64,000 nt of DNA from Chrysoperla carnea (Eukaryota; Arthropoda; Insecta; Neuroptera; Chrysopidae). Each line of letters begins with the position of its first letter. Positions within the stretch are counted from its first letter, which is position 1. The stretch is from the NCBI RefSeq assembly GCF_905475395.1, contig NC_058337.1, forward strand, positions 106,324,368 through 106,388,367, written 5' to 3'. The notes beneath the pieces are model-generated. The model made no database searches. It saw nothing but the letters and a program-made list of their open reading frames with translations, and was not told where the DNA came from. The translations under genes were made by a program, and so were the position numbers. Below are positions 1 to 14,600 of this stretch, piece after piece.

Positions 1-2411
1 AATTTTTAAAAAAAGGTTAGATGAATAGAAAAGTTAATTTGTAATAAAATTCGATTGAATAATTAGTTAAAAATAAATTTGTATTAGCCACGTGCGGAAG
101 GCCATGCGTGCTAATTATTTACTAATTAGTGACAATACCTAAAAGATTATTTTAAAACTTATAAATTATAAACAGATGTTTTATATATTTTTTCAATATT
201 CCGTCGGGTTAACAAATATCAAAAAATTACAAGCGCCTAAATTTATATATAATATTTCAAATTCAATACGATTTTATCTCCACAAAAGGGTTTATATGTG
301 GGTTATTATTTATATACACATACCTTAACACCTACACATGCCTTTATAAGGGCCTTGACTAAATAATAATATGGATCATTATAAAAGGCTTATTTACAAA
401 ATGTCAAAATCGATTGTACGATCTAATTAGGATCGATAGTTATACGATTATTGTAATATTGACAGGGTTAAATTGGGTTTTAATAGAAATTATTTGTGCA
501 CAAGTTTTTAGTTATTTATTGAGTTTTTGGGTCTTTTTATTTGCTGGAATCGATTTTTTGTAAAATCAATTTGACAATCAATTTATCTATGAAATTCGGT
601 TTGAGAAAAGTGTACCCTTAAATCAAATTTTTTTAATTTATATTCAAAGTATTCCAATCGATTTTTTTCATGACAAAACATCATAGCTTTCAAACATTTG
701 GGTGCAAAATTATGGTTCACGGTTCGAAAAGTCCATTGAATTCATTCATATAAGAGAAAAGTTCTTGTAGATTTTAATTAGGAAATTCCTGGATTGTTAG
801 ATACGGATCTTACCGACATAGGCGGGTGTGCTTAAGGATTTCTGCAAAATCACTTTTCGGCATTATTAATCGAAAAACTTTCATTTTCATGAATAAAAAG
901 TTAAATAAATTCTGTTGAAAGATGCTTACTTATTTTATTTAAAAATTACTTTCCAAAGTTAATTTAAAACATGAAACTTTTTACAGACCTAATTCCGTAT
1001 TAACAAATTTTGTAGATATTTAAAAATATAAATTTTTACAAGTTTTAAGCTGATTATAAGTTAATATTCTTGTGTTAAAACCATGTTCTAACTATAAGTA
1101 TTATTAACACTTCAAAACTTACATGATGAAAAGATTGTTAAAAATATATTTATATTTTCTAATAAATATTTTTAGAGCCTTTTTGGCAACAAAACGCACT
1201 TTTTGAAAGTATAATCTATTATTTGTTGACTTAAAGAATTGTATTTATATTTTTTGTTAGAGAAAAACACCTGCAAAATTTATAATGAAGAATTAATAAA
1301 TTGTTAAAATATGTTAACAAATATTCTCGAACAAAAGTTGTAATATGAAAATGATTAAATTCATAGTTTTTTTTTTTTTTTTTTGTAAATAAGTTTTTAG
1401 AGAAGTAAGCAAAAAAAGAAATCCGTTGATAGATTAAAATGATAAATTACTTGAAAAAATAATTATAAATTATTTAATTTTTTTTGCTGTATGTGAATGT
1501 AGTAACAAAATATTGTATATAAATTATTTGATGTGAAGATAACTTCGGGTATTTAACCTTTTTGTAATGATCAACGATCTCGCAATTAAACGTCAAAGTT
1601 TTAAAATTTTTCTGTATCAAAAGTATATAATATTTTTTATTTTTAACTTCTTTAAAAATAATATAAATATAATGCTTTTAATGAAAGCGAAGGAGTAAGG
1701 AAAGAAAACCAGTCTTATATCAATTTTTTGCTAGCCGAAAAATTTATTGTTTAGTAAAGTTTATTTTTACCTCCTTCGGTTTAAAAAACCTTTGGTTAAA
1801 CTTAAAAATCAGAATTGCATGGTCTTTAAAAATTATAAATAAATATACTACGATTTCATTAGCCAAAATATTTTCTTAATTAATTAATGGAATCTAAAAA
1901 GACTTCATTTTGAATTTTATCGACCGAACAGATTGTTTAAAGTGGTTCGTTTTATTATAATGCAACACGAAAACTTAAGGGGAAGTGTTGAAAATTATTA
2001 TTTATAAACAAAAAACATATTTTGAATTCCATCTTGAAATATGTTTCCAAAAAAAAAAAAAAAATTCCAAATAAAGTTACGATTTTTTTTATTACCCGAA
2101 AACATGAAACGTTAACTCGATTAAGTTATAAAAATGAAATAAAAATAAAAATGCATATATTTATTTATTTAAATAAATAAATAAAAAAATATTTCTGTTT
2201 TTTTTTTTTCTATAATATAGCTTAATTGTGATGAAACATGAAAATATTCTCTTATTCATTGATTTTCTTCAGTTTACTAAGCACAAACCGTTTACCAGAT
2301 AGACCGGTAGCCATAAAAAATGAATCGTGTCTGCAGTCATTTTTTACTTCCAAATATTGGGGAAATAACTAATGACGCCTAGCACTCAATATGACAGTCA
2401 TAAGCAGCCTT

Positions 2412-2442
<31 letters not shown>

Positions 2443-4535
2443 CAGCAAGGGTCTATGGAAAATAACAAGACACTTAAAAAAGTGGGTTTTTCTTTATAAG
2501 ACAATTTGTTTAATTGAACAGTATTATTATAAATTACCATAGTTTTTACTGAAACCCAGTTTAATCGTAGTTCTATGTGTTTAACGGGTTGTCGCATGTG
2601 AAAAATGATTTTTTGCAATCACCGCCATTAATATCAAGTTGATAAATAGTTTACGAATTGCATCTTTGAGGGAGACACAAAGCTGCTAAATATATCTACA
2701 TAGACCAGATTCTGAGAACCTTCAAATTATTTGAAAAGCATTCACACTTTTTAACATTGAATTGAACACTATCATAAAAATAATTTTGTACTTTTTGGTT
2801 CAAAAGTAACAGAGTGTATATTTTGACTTAACTATCGGTGACGCTAACTAAATATATAACGATATCAGAAAGACGGTACCGCAATATTGTATCGTTATAG
2901 ATTTTCAAATAACTTACTTTATTTCAGGTCGTTCAACGTCCGAAAAAGGGTGAAAATTTAATTGAAAATCCAAACGAGTACAGGATAATCAAATGAAAGT
3001 ATGTTGCAGAAGTTCAAATCGAAATGTCTAGATAAACTTTTTGTACAAGACTAGAATTACAGATGAACAATTGGAGCCACGATCCATTTTTAAAACATAG
3101 ATACAGGTCTATGCGTAACAGTCACAGGAAGGATATTGCAAAGAGAAAATATATATAATAATATAATCGTATAATCGCGCGCGCCATTGATCGTGTCATA
3201 ATATTATATACATATTCTTTTTATTCGAACGAAGAGACGATTTACATAATTGTGTAAATACATTTCTTAGACGAACGTTTGTTTTTGATTTTTTTTTTCT
3301 TTTTCATTTTTCTTTTTATTATTACATAATCATTATTCCGTTACTGAGAGAACTAATTTTAGAAATTTTTCAATGATGGAAATTATATAACTTTGTTGTA
3401 TTTTTATAAATAAAAAAGGGTATTTTTATCTTTTTCTTGTATGATGTTTTATAAATAGAAATTAAATATCGAGTTAAAGAAAATATTTGAAAAAAATGGG
3501 TAGAAAAATATGTCAGTTAAGTAAATAAGGTTAAAATGAATAAATATGGTAGGAGCACTAATGGATGTAAAGTTCTCATTCATTAACTTTAATAACTTTT
3601 ATATTAATATTCATAAGCCATTATTTTTCTAACTGACAAATCCTAATCGACTTATTTTGAATTTTATAGAGCGTTTTATTTTCATTACAGCTTTTTATTT
3701 TTATAAACAGTTTTAAGTTTTAATTACGGCTAATATGAAAATTCAATATTTTTCTGAACTAACTTCAATATTTAAATTATATAAACGAAATTATAAACAA
3801 AGAATTCTAGTCTTTATTTTACTACTACGAAATTTTCCTACTTAAATAAAATTACTTTTAAATTATTTCTATTTCGATATATTTCTACCTATTAAAAATT
3901 ATACTCCTAAATAATTCTACTTAAATGAAACCTGCACGAAGGTTTTTTTACTTCATAATAATTTCACTCTAAGAAATTTAAACGTTTAAATTTAATTACT
4001 TTTAATGATTTATACTTTTGAATATTTCCACTTTCAAATAATTATATTTTAAAAGATCGCTTCTCCTGAAAATTTAAATTTTTGATGTTGTATTTATAAA
4101 GTGGAGTTCTCTGCTTGTCAACTTATTCATTTAACCCTGAGACACCCTGTATAAACAAATCACATACATACATAATTATTATTATTTTTCAAGTGATTAT
4201 ATCAAGAATATATTCAATTTAAAATAAATATAAAATAAAAAAAAATAAGAAAATTTATAATATTATACAAAACACCATCATTCCATGGATAATACACAAA
4301 TAATAAATTTATAGAAATATATATAAAATCCGTTTCACCTTTCAAATACATATAAACACAAATTTACGAACGTTCTACTCGTATATTATTGAATTCGAAT
4401 ATGATATTCGATGTTGGAAATGTTTCATATTATATACCTATCGTTATAATCATAATAATTGAATAAAATATACAGGTTGTTTCAGAAGTTGTGGCTGAAT
4501 TAGCATATGAAAATTCGTATATTTAATCCCCTATA

Positions 4536-4825
4536 TTGGTGATTGCAAGTTTTTGAAATCGACAATTTTTGTTCATTGACATTTATTGTCTGTCGTACAC
4601 GTATTATGTGTGTGAAATGATTTTGGTTTTCAAAAATTCATGCGAACCACGGCTAAAACTTTTTTAATTTCCAATACAGTCTTTTTGAAATCTTTAAAAA
4701 AGTTTTAGCCGCGGTTCGTATGAATTTTTGAAAAACAAAATCATTTCACACATATAATACGTGTACGACAGACAATAAATGTCAATGAACAAAAATTGTC
4801 GATTTCAAAAACTTGCGATCACCAA
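4536..4825. repeat. Long inverted repeat (arms about 131 bp)
   Basis: Left arm 4536-4666 and right arm 4694-4825 are near-perfect reverse complements around a 27-bp spacer. Both arms carry the same CGTACAC/TTATTGTCTGTCG segment and the GGTTCG-type GC-rich patch. The flanks show no obvious target duplication. It looks like a foldback or MITE-type element in opa intron 1; no coding capacity is seen. Confidence 0.9.
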
Positions 4826-4989
4826 TTCTCCAAAAAAAATAGACTAAAATAATCATGAAACTTCGATGAATTCAAAATGAGTCCTGAGTTAGTCTAATTT
4901 TGCGAACAAATTTATTATGAAATGAGATTTCCATTATTTCATGTATAAAAGTAGATTTATTTGAAAATATTTCACTGTATAAAACGTGA

Positions 4990-5040
4990 GGATTACAGTT
5001 CCCAAGATGTGATTTATACAGTTCCCGAGATGTGAAATAT
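4990..5040. repeat. Short direct duplication
   Basis: The phrase TACAGTTCCCRAGATGTGA occurs twice, near 4994 and 5018, with one difference. A small local duplication in the intron. Confidence 0.6.
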
Positions 5041-5130
5041 TCCATTTGGACATTTTTTTTTCAAAATTGATGTGGCATTATCGTAATTGAATAATATTAA
5101 TACATTTATGGCGAAATTTACAATTATAGT

Positions 5131-5790
5131 AAAAAAATGGTGGAAGCACAATTAAGTGGTATAACATATCCGTTCTTACTATGTAATATACTTTCATCGA
5201 CACTTCCACCATCAAACTGGCTTGTTTGAAGAATGTTTGTTAAAAACGAAAGATACGATGAAAATCACTTTCTTATAATAGAAAAGTGAAAAGATTGTGT
5301 GCCTCGCCTTAAAATTGTTGAATAAATTCATTGAGAATGACATTCAAATAACAAGATAAATTAATAATAAACAACAATTGCAAAAGGCATATTTTTCAAG
5401 AAATTAGAAGGTATGTTGCTTGAACAACACTTTGGTGAAAATTGAAATGTTTAAAATTGGCAATTCGATTTTTCGAGTATCAAACAACATGATTCTAGTT
5501 ATGTATCTTCTTTTTAACCCCCGACTAAAAAAGAAAGTGTTATTATAAGTTTAACGTGTTTGTGGTATTTTATATCTGTGTGTCTGCCTGTGACATCGTA
5601 GCTCTTAAACAGATTAACTGATTTGTTTTTGACAGTGTTCTAAGCTATATTTCCAGTGCGAGTTTAAGTTCCGTAACCGATAACAACTAAAAGAGAGATG
5701 GTTATATTCCAAGAGATTCCGAGAGAACAAACAAACAAAAATCCAAATCTGTCCATTCGTTTAGGAGCTACGATTCTACAAACGACTTGG
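5131..5790. mobile_element. Dispersed repeat family I, copy 1
   Basis: This region matches 38150-38870 in inverted orientation in the same segment order: a GGTGGAAGC motif, the ACATAGTAAGAACGG block, a GAATGTTTGT block, TTTAGTCGGG, then facing copies of CATCGTAGCTCYTAAAC and GTTTAGGAGCTACGAT. The ends near 5570-5790 are themselves imperfect inverted repeats. No open reading frame is visible, so this is a non-autonomous element. The class is not assignable by eye. Confidence 0.75.
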
Positions 5791-6759
5791 TCAGATTGGT
5801 CTGATAAATTGATTTTATGACGGACGTTTCTTTAAATTTTTAATTAAATATTATTGATCTACCAACGAATATAATTTAATTAAAGATTTCCGCGAAATTA
5901 AAATTTTTAAGGCGCTCTGAAAAATCTTTGATAATATGGTAATTTTTAACAAAGAAAGCGTTGTGAATCCGTCAAAACGACAGCTTCTCAAACATCTTGT
6001 ACATAAAGTATTGAGCATATAAAATGATAATATCATTACAAAATGTTTCTGTATATATGTTTGTTTGTAAGCGTACACAAACGGATTTCATGATTTGTCG
6101 TTTTCGAATTTGAGAATATACATATAAATATTATTAATTCGATTTATTTTCAATGAAAAAATAAAAAATACAAAAAAATAACAATCTGAAACCCTGTTTA
6201 TGTTGTGATTTAAAACCTTAAAAAAGTACTGATGTGAATATAGCTACAATATTTATATACTGACGGGTAAAAAAATCGAATTACTATCACACATTATTTT
6301 GAACCAATGGGAATTCTTAAAAAGAAAAGTACTGTCATCCTTAAGCATCTTTGGATTTGTTTTTTCTCATTTTTCTTTCGTTATTTGCAATTTTTGCGAA
6401 TATTATTTTTGCCAGACTACATTTATTAGTTTAAAATAAAACAACTAAAACAAGTTGGAATTAGTGATTTTCTCAATACTAACTACAGATAAAACTTCTA
6501 ATCCCGCAATCTAATTTTTGATTGATTATTCACTCCGACATTTCTATAAAATCATTGATTTCGTTTCGAATTAAACTCTTCTTGATCTAATAAATCATTT
6601 TCAAAAGAAAAACGAGTGAATACAAACAATTGATGTAGTTAATTGTTGAAATACCATGTGAAGACAGTGATAAATGTCTAGAAAAAATGTTTTAAACAAA
6701 AGTTGATTATTTTTTTATAAGGAGCATTTTTTACATTTAAACTTTTGTTCTTTCTCTAA

Positions 6760-6950
6760 CGGCTTACAAGATGGGTCCTACTGACCTGAACACCTGAGCG
6801 ACTAGAAAAATGCACTAATTAGGTAATTTTTTGAATACCCATACTAAAATTTTGTTCTTAGCATCATTATTTTTAAGCGTTACAAACTTGGTACTAAACT
6901 TTATATACTTTGATATATTTTATATATATATATATGGTATGAAAACGTGT
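6760..6950. repeat. Dispersed repeat family II, partial copy
   Basis: It contains the family phrase TTCTTAGCATCATTATTTTTAAGCGTTACAAACTTGG (positions 6855-6892) followed by an AT-rich tail ending in a (TA)n run at 6922-6935. Related copies lie at 11300-11660, 24990-25140, 55000-55150 and 61020-61200. Confidence 0.65.
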
Positions 6951-8114
6951 GAAATTTTAAATTATTTAACAGATAATTTTATATGATTTGTGTGATTCAA
7001 TTGCGTTACTTTTAAGTGTATAAAATATACCTTGCCTGTTTGTTTGTTTGCATTGTGTAGGAAAATATATTAAAATTCAAATACTGTCGTCGTTGTTCGA
7101 CGTTCATCTCCGTCGCATACTATCGTTAATACCTTGCTGCTTGCTCTAGGTATCTAGACGTGTATATGTGTTTGTGTTTCATGATAAATGTACTTGGGTT
7201 TTTATTGTATGAACGTTCAATGCTAGTTCACATTGAAAATTGTAACCAGGGCTGGATTCAATTAAAAAATACTTTTGATTTTACAGACAAATATACTACA
7301 ATTTTCATTCCCAAGAAACCAATACGTTAGTCGAAAACTTACAATGAATGCAATCAGACATTTTTCTTTGTACAGTTAAACGCTTGAAACTAAGTGGCTG
7401 TGAGCTCAAACGAGGTTCTGTTAATTGTAATTTTATTTCCTACAAATGTTTGCAATTTAAAATTCAGTGTTTTCATTAAACTGTCTTGCAAAATGTTTCT
7501 ACAGTTTCTCTACTCAAACCTTCATTTACGATATTGGCAAAGATGCTATCAAAGTTTTATGGGAATGAATATATATCCAGGGGTAATTTGATCATGAAAA
7601 TCCCTTCAGTCATTCTTCATATAAGTGGTTACACAAGTCAGAGAATGAGTCCAATGTTTCCATTAGGATTGTATTACATTGATTTCATTAGTTAATGGCA
7701 TCAAAGCTGTGTTATTTAAAACTTTTCTCAACAGCTCGAAAATATAAAATAAGATATCGTTTCAGCGTTTTTTAAAATTTTGTAAATTTCATTTCACACT
7801 CAACGCATAACCCGCATATAACCCATTTCTTAAAAGTTTATCTTTAGAATATTTGGCTTGAATATGGAGGAACAAATATAAATTCAATCTAGTTTTGAAT
7901 TTGATGTTTGTTCTCGTCTCGTGTAGTTATTATATTCGTTTCGTGTATGTTTTATTATGTTGAATGTACAATTTTTAGGGTAACACACTCAACAAACATA
8001 CAAACAACATAAACAGAGCTAAAAAAAATAACATCGAATATAACAACAACAACAACAACCAGAAAGAAGACACGACAACAACACGTAATAATAACGCCAC
8101 GCCCCACTCACACT

Positions 8115-8148
8115 ACACACACACACACGCACACACACACACACACAC
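8115..8148. repeat. (CA)n microsatellite
   Basis: About 17 CA units with one interruption, preceded by an AAC-rich stretch (8040-8060), within opa intron 1. Confidence 0.95.
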
Positions 8149-9642
8149 CGTATAAACACTATGTAAAAGTAAGTGCTCATTCAAATATCATTTGTTTTGG
8201 TATCCTTGTTTAATTTGATCTGTTTGTTTCTTTTTGTTGTTTGTTTGATAATGTTCAGTTGTTTTGTGTTATTTTTCTATTGTTTTGTGTTATTTATGAT
8301 TGTCGATGTTGTTATTGTTATTATTTTTTTTTGTAGTTAATTAATTAATGGGATAACATCATCGCGTATTGCTTTTGTTTTCTATGATTTTTTTTTACTC
8401 CGATACATATTTTTGTTGTAATTAGAATAAGGGGTGCTTGAAAAAAATTGATGGATTTTGATAAAGTAAAAGATAAATGTGAAAATAAATGAATGACATA
8501 TCTTTTACGGCCAAATAATGGAGCTAACTGCTTGAACCACATAGTAAACAAATATCTGCTATATATTAAAAATATTATATATTTCAATTAAATCAGAGTT
8601 CCTGATGAAGACTCATTAAATACCGAAAGTGTTAAGAAAACTTTTGTATAGAATATTTTTATTCTTGATATCTTTTTTCAAGCTCTTACTTACATACACA
8701 AGAAGAAGCAGAAGATAATTCTGTTTGATCTTGCAGAGCTTGAAATAGATACAATAAAGTTAACGAAAAGTTGCACATTTCAAATTTTAATTTGTTGATC
8801 ATTTTTCCTTGATCAAATTCTTGATCAATTGGAATTATGGATTGCTTATTATTTTACACCAAGCTTAAAATTTATTTCCAAAAACATGTGATTATTTAAT
8901 GAAACTGTCGTTAAACAAGGAAAATCTTTTGAAAAGTGTGATTTTCAATGTTTTCTAGTTTCATTATGTGGCTTCATTCACTCTGAATTGTTTCACTTAT
9001 TACCACCTTAAAAGAAAAATAATTTTTTTCTCCAAAGACTAAATATTTCATTTTAAGTAATTTTTTAATCTTTTATTCTTTAAAATTAAACTAATACTAA
9101 ATTTAAAAATATTAATTAAATTTAATTAATAAAAAAAATAATAAATAAATATATCTCAGTGCCAATCACAGAATTTCAAGGTTTTGTGACTTCATTAACT
9201 TTAGCTTCGATTATAGCCTCATTATCATTATACCGTATCACTTAGTACCCCCTTTAAAGCAAAATAATAATGGACGTTTTTTTCCAATTAGTCCAATATG
9301 TTAATTTCAAGGTTTTATGGCTTCGCTGGCATTAGCTTTGTTTATCGTTTCATACACGCAAATTGTAAAACTTACTACTTTCATCTTAAAAACAAATGTT
9401 AATTTATTTCTCCAAATATAAGAGATTTAATTTTTAACAATTTTTTTATCTCGTATTGTTTGAAAACCAAATCGAAATAATAAAATTAAATAAAATTTAA
9501 ATAACTTAAAAATTAAAAAAAAAAAATATTAAAAAAATTATATTATTTAAGTGCCAATGAACTTAATTAACATATTGATTGTATTTTAATTATAATTATA
9601 ATGTATTTTTTTTGTATTTATTTATTAAAATTTATTTTAATT

Positions 9643-9653
9643 TGTGTGTGTGT

Positions 9654-9693
<40 letters not shown>
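9643..9693. repeat. (TG)n microsatellite
   Basis: About 25 TG units with one TA interruption at 9657-9659, within opa intron 1. Confidence 0.95.
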
Positions 9694-9695
<2 letters not shown>

Positions 9696-9858
9696 ATGTG
9701 TATTTCATCTCCAAAAACTCATTTACAATTAAAATTATTTTTTTATTGTGCACGATAAAAAAAAATTATAAAATTATATGAGAAGTAGGTATAAAAATGG
9801 TGGAAGAAATCGGAAATATAATATGAGCTTTTTTTGAAATTAATTTCGCAGTCAATAC

Positions 9859-10013
9859 CGAGTTTAAGGCCAAACTAGACGAGAGCGTGAAAAAACCAGA
9901 CACATCGCGAATATTGTTTAAATCTAAACATTTGTACTATATGTTTAGATTTAAACAATATTCGCGATGTGTCTGGTTTTTTCACGCTCTCGTCTAGTTT
10001 GGTCTTAAACTCG
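9859..10013. repeat. Near-perfect hairpin (73-bp arms, 9-bp loop)
   Basis: Left arm 9859-9931 and right arm 9941-10013 are reverse complements with only one mismatch seen (GGCC versus GGTC near the outer end). The loop is TTGTACTAT. The arms are more GC-rich than the surroundings (CGCGATGTGTCTGGTTTTTT, TCACGCTCTCG). A transcript across it would fold into one long stem. It could be a young foldback element or a small-RNA precursor; a 63-codon reading frame over it has no recognisable product. Confidence 0.92.
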
Positions 10014-10387
10014 TCTCGAATATTTTTTGAGCTATCTGAATTCGATCTGTCTCCTTTCCTACTCATATGAACATCTCCCTACACTAACTATGGAAAAACT
10101 TGAAAATTGTTTTTAATAATTTGGTTCTTATACAGATAATAGAGAATTTTTTCTTGCATTAAATTACAGGAGGTTTTTTAGGTTCAGTATCACGTACTGA
10201 ATGTATTAAGTAAGAGCACAAAATCCGTACAAACTTGGAGGGATAATGTGCCACCATTTTGAGAAAAACCATTTCGAACTATACCACCATAAGCATGTAC
10301 TGTAGGCCGAAAATGGTAATAGGCTTTATTGAAGATAATTAAATTATCAATTTCTTTACTATATTTTTTGAAAATTTACAAATTTTT

Positions 10388-10710
10388 TTGTATTACTAAA
10401 TTTTGTATACAATTTTTATATCATTTGTATATACCAACTGGCTTAATTGGCCCTTCAATTAACAGCCTAGCCTTTTTACTAACGGAGTTCGTAAATGAAC
10501 AGCATAGGTCAATTGGGTCCGTAGGACCCAAGAATCAATTGACATAGGTTGCTTATTTACGAACTCGACCTCACTTTTTACGTCTGTTTTATTAAGATTG
10601 ACTTGACAAGCATTTTACTTTATAGTTTACGCCTATGTATCATAAAAAAACGTCAATTATAATCGAAAGACTTTGACGCTACAAATTGTATACAAAATTT
10701 AGTATACAAA
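10388..10710. repeat. Imperfect palindrome built from family II repeat sequence
   Basis: Outer arms TTGTATTACTAAATTTTGTA (10388 on) and its complement near 10681-10710 flank inner arms 10485-10520 and 10525-10570, with a GGGTCCGTAGGACCC core at 10515-10529. The inner arms contain the family II phrase GTAAATGAACAGCATAGGTC in both orientations. It appears to be two family II fragments joined head to head. Confidence 0.8.
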
Positions 10711-11299
10711 TATAAATAATGAATAAATGTATAACATTTTACAATTTTTCATAAAAAATAAATTCAACAATAAAAACCTTTTTTAACTAACTAACCACTT
10801 ACACCATCCACAAAACTTCGATAAGTTCATATTTTTTTTCTTGGTCTTCTAAGTTTCTATAATATTTATTTCTACATAATTTCATACACTAAGAGATAGA
10901 TTGTTGGTATTATAAGAGTAACAAAGATAACAAACACGTTTGTTATAATACGTTTAATAAAATGGCCTCCAATATACCTATACCTATACATATATAAACA
11001 AACATAGATATAGGTACAACAAAGACTCATACATATAGTGAGTGACTTTACGGTACGTACTAGTATACTTATTATTATTATAAATAAAATAATATCTCAT
11101 AAAATGTTTGGAGTAGATATTTTAGTTAGCTTGCTAGAGTTAAAGTATAAAAGGTATAACATACTCACTAAATAAAATGAAGTTAGTTACGTGCTTTTAT
11201 AAAAGTATCTAGATATACCTAGTAGGTACAGAGTGGCTTAGATGTTTTTAATGACTTTAAGGTTTTGTTTTTAGGGGCAGCTCATCCGTTCAAATTAAG

Positions 11300-11660
11300 T
11301 TTTGATATCAATGGTTTTTATACCACGTATATATGCAATTTATCAAGGTATACTTGGTTTAGAACCAAATTCCTAACGTTTAAAAATATTGATGCTAAAA
11401 ACAAAATTTTGGAATAGGTGTTCATAAAATCCTTTTCCGATTGCCATTTATCTATCTGTCCGTCTGTCTGTTCGTCTACCAACACGATAAGTCAAAAAAG
11501 AAAAAAAATATCAAACTGAAATTTTTAAAATGTGCTCAGAACATAAAAAGTGAGTTTGTAAATGAGCAACATAGGCCTTGGTTTCTGGGTCCGTAGGATC
11601 TATAATTTAAACTGTTAGAGATAGAACATAATTATATAAGTAAAAATGTTCCTGATAAAA
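11300..11660. mobile_element. Dispersed repeat family II, fullest copy
   Basis: In order it shows a TATATGCAATTTATCAAGGT-type start, a CCTAACGTTTAAAAATATTG block, a run of CTGTCYGTCTGT units (11455-11475), then GTGAGTTTGTAAATGAGCAA and GGGTCCGTAGGATC. Blocks recur in the same order at 24990-25140 and 55000-55150. No coding capacity; a non-autonomous element or 3' tail. Its class is unknown to me. Confidence 0.7.
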
Positions 11661-14600
11661 ATAAATAACTTTTGTAAGAAAAATTGAAAACTTACGATGT
11701 AAATAAATAATTTTGAACTTCAACTTGAGTTACTCAGATTAACTAAATTTATCAAATATAGTTCATTTCCAAAATAAAAATCGAAAACAGATATAGAATT
11801 AACATTGTTAGTAAAACTTTGGTTGTTATTTCCTTGCGCCAACACCAAAATACATTATTTCTGCAAAAACATATAAAGAAAGATCCAATTTCAGTTTCCT
11901 ATGTTTGCAATTGTGTAAAATACAATACTTTCGCTTGTTTAATTCGCAAAAAATAAGGAATAATTAACGAATTGGTAAAAAAAATCCTTAAAATTAAAAG
12001 AAAGTAGAGCATAACACAAGTTATTCGTTTTCCAAAAACGATCATCAGTCAAAAGCATTCTCAAAGTTTGAATCACATATTCCGTACTTACTACGATACT
12101 ATTACCCAGACTGAGTAGTAAAGAAAACATATCAATGAGAATCCTCTCATGTACAGTTGATGAACATGGTTCAAGGTACACTCGTGTTTGATCAAAGGTA
12201 CATTATTGTCTTGTATCAGGAATCACAATTTTATAAAATGTAAACACAGTTTTATTAATAATTTGACGCCATTTAGGGGCAACAATAAGATGAAAATTCG
12301 ATTTTTTTTTCAAAAATTGAAAAGAACACTTTTCAGTGCAACGGTAAATAGGTAACTTTTTTCCGAGTTGAGACCACCCTGTATCTATTTCTACTATAAC
12401 CTTATAATAGTTTATATATATAAAACTAATTGTATATTTATATAAATCACCCTACTGTAAACATATTACTAGAGTACCCAGAGTATTTAAAATTTATTAT
12501 TGAAAATAATTCATGTAAATGTAATAAAATACTTTACAAACACAACGATATAAATATATTTTAAAACTGTAACTATATTCATACTAAATAATACTACAGT
12601 ACATAGTTACAATATATATACTTAGGTACTTAGTATTTTTATTTATAAAAGTTGGTAACAATTGTCTTTATGTTGTTCTAATATTTTATTTATAACTTTA
12701 AAAGCTGTAGTATAGCTTTTTAAATGATAAAGCCTTTAGAATAGAATGGAATTTCACAAGAATTATTATAATACATGGTTTATTTCTTCTCTCACTGTTG
12801 GTTGAAAATCTATACACTAGTCTTTGAAATATTTCTGTCCTATTTCAGTGCTTTTAAATGGGAATTCTTTGCTACACTAGTAAGTTGGTTTTTTTTCGCA
12901 AGTAGTTTAATCGGAATATTCTTCGTCAAAATCTAATAACAGCTTTAATATTTACGACAAAAAAATTTGTAATTACTTGATACTCATCTTAAAATGGAAT
13001 TATTATTTTTAACAAATCAAATTGGAAAAACACACATTTTTCCTGATATCATATTTTTTTAAGCCTAATATTTATAACACCACGATACTCGAAATAAAAT
13101 TGAGTATTAAAAATTTTTATTTAAAAAATTAAATGTAATTTTTGTTATAGATTTTTAACTTTGCGAGGAATGTTTGTAATGTGTTATATGAATAAATTTA
13201 GCTATTGACGATGACCGCGTTGTGATCTAAATATCGATATTTAGCAAAAAATAAGCCTGTTGTATGTTTTTCAATTATATTCCTATATATTAACAATTTA
13301 ACCTCACCAAAGAACAAAATTCAGAATTTTTTCAAACTAAGTTAGAAAAACCAGCCAATATTTTTTTAATGAATACAGTAATTTACTTAATCAGAAAATA
13401 ATAGATTTTGCCTCCAAGTATTCAACTACCAAAGGTTTCTGAGCCGTGTTCTGTATTTCATCTCACTTTTTTATCTAAAAATTTATACTTATATTTGCAT
13501 TTAAATAGTAGGTATCCATCATAGAGTCTATGATAGATCACATCTTTAACAAACAAGAAACATTTTTTTACCACCGAAAAATTTTTAACTCCCAAAAAAT
13601 TGTTATCGAAAATTTATAAAAGAAATTTCAAATTTTATGGACAAATTAAAACTTTATCACACACACGTTAATAAGTATAAACAAGAAATTTATTTTTTTC
13701 AATAAATTTTAAAATAATAATTTTTCAAAATATCCAAAATTTAAATATGTTCTTCATAAAATATATCGTGTTAATGGTTTTGAAGAAGTAGATATATAAG
13801 TTTTATATTGAATAAATAAATTTTTTAATCAAACATGATAATCCAGTTTTTTTTTTAAAATTACTTATAACGTTGTTTAAGCATTGGGTGTACCTCTATA
13901 TACAAAAATTGTAACGCAATGTGTAATACTGAAGCTATTATCAAACTGCATGAACAGAAAAGTGGTTGTCCATGTGCTTTTATCAAGTAAAATGAAGTAT
14001 ACTACTGATTATTTATTTACAAAGTGGCTGTTTTTTGTATGTTTTAAATCACATTCTACCGAAATCTCTACTTATTGGTGTCATGTTCTCAGGATCAAAA
14101 TAACATCGTGTACCAAAAGTCATAGATACCAACTCAAATCACAATTAATTTGTTCTTTATATCACTAGCCTTGCTATAAAAGTAGAAAATAGTCCTATTG
14201 AAGTCAATGCAAAAATGAGTTCAAGCTTTTATTTGGTGCTCAGAGATGAAAATACTTACAAAAAACTTGTTGGACTCAATTTTTCAATCAGATACTTCCA
14301 ATGATGTTTCCAAGATTGTAAAAATTACATGTTGAGGAGAACACCCCAATGAATCTAAGAACAATCGATGAAGATGGTAAATTTTAATTTATATTTATTA
14401 CTGTTTAAGTTTTAAATCACACCAACCCGTGCTAACTCAACCCAATCCCAGAGATTATATTCTTTTCTTGTTAACATATAACATTTTACGATGAAAGTGA
14501 ATTTTCCATATGCAGATGTATACTTTTATACTATGTGAAGATAGATGTCGTATGGCGTTGACGCCAGTTTATTAAAAAATATAAATTTGTGTACATTATA

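Noticed and set aside
2419..2442. 24-A run as poly(A) tail of a retroposed gene
   Set aside because: The upstream sequence shows no polyadenylation signal at the right distance and no gene homology. Many similar homopolymers occur in the window.
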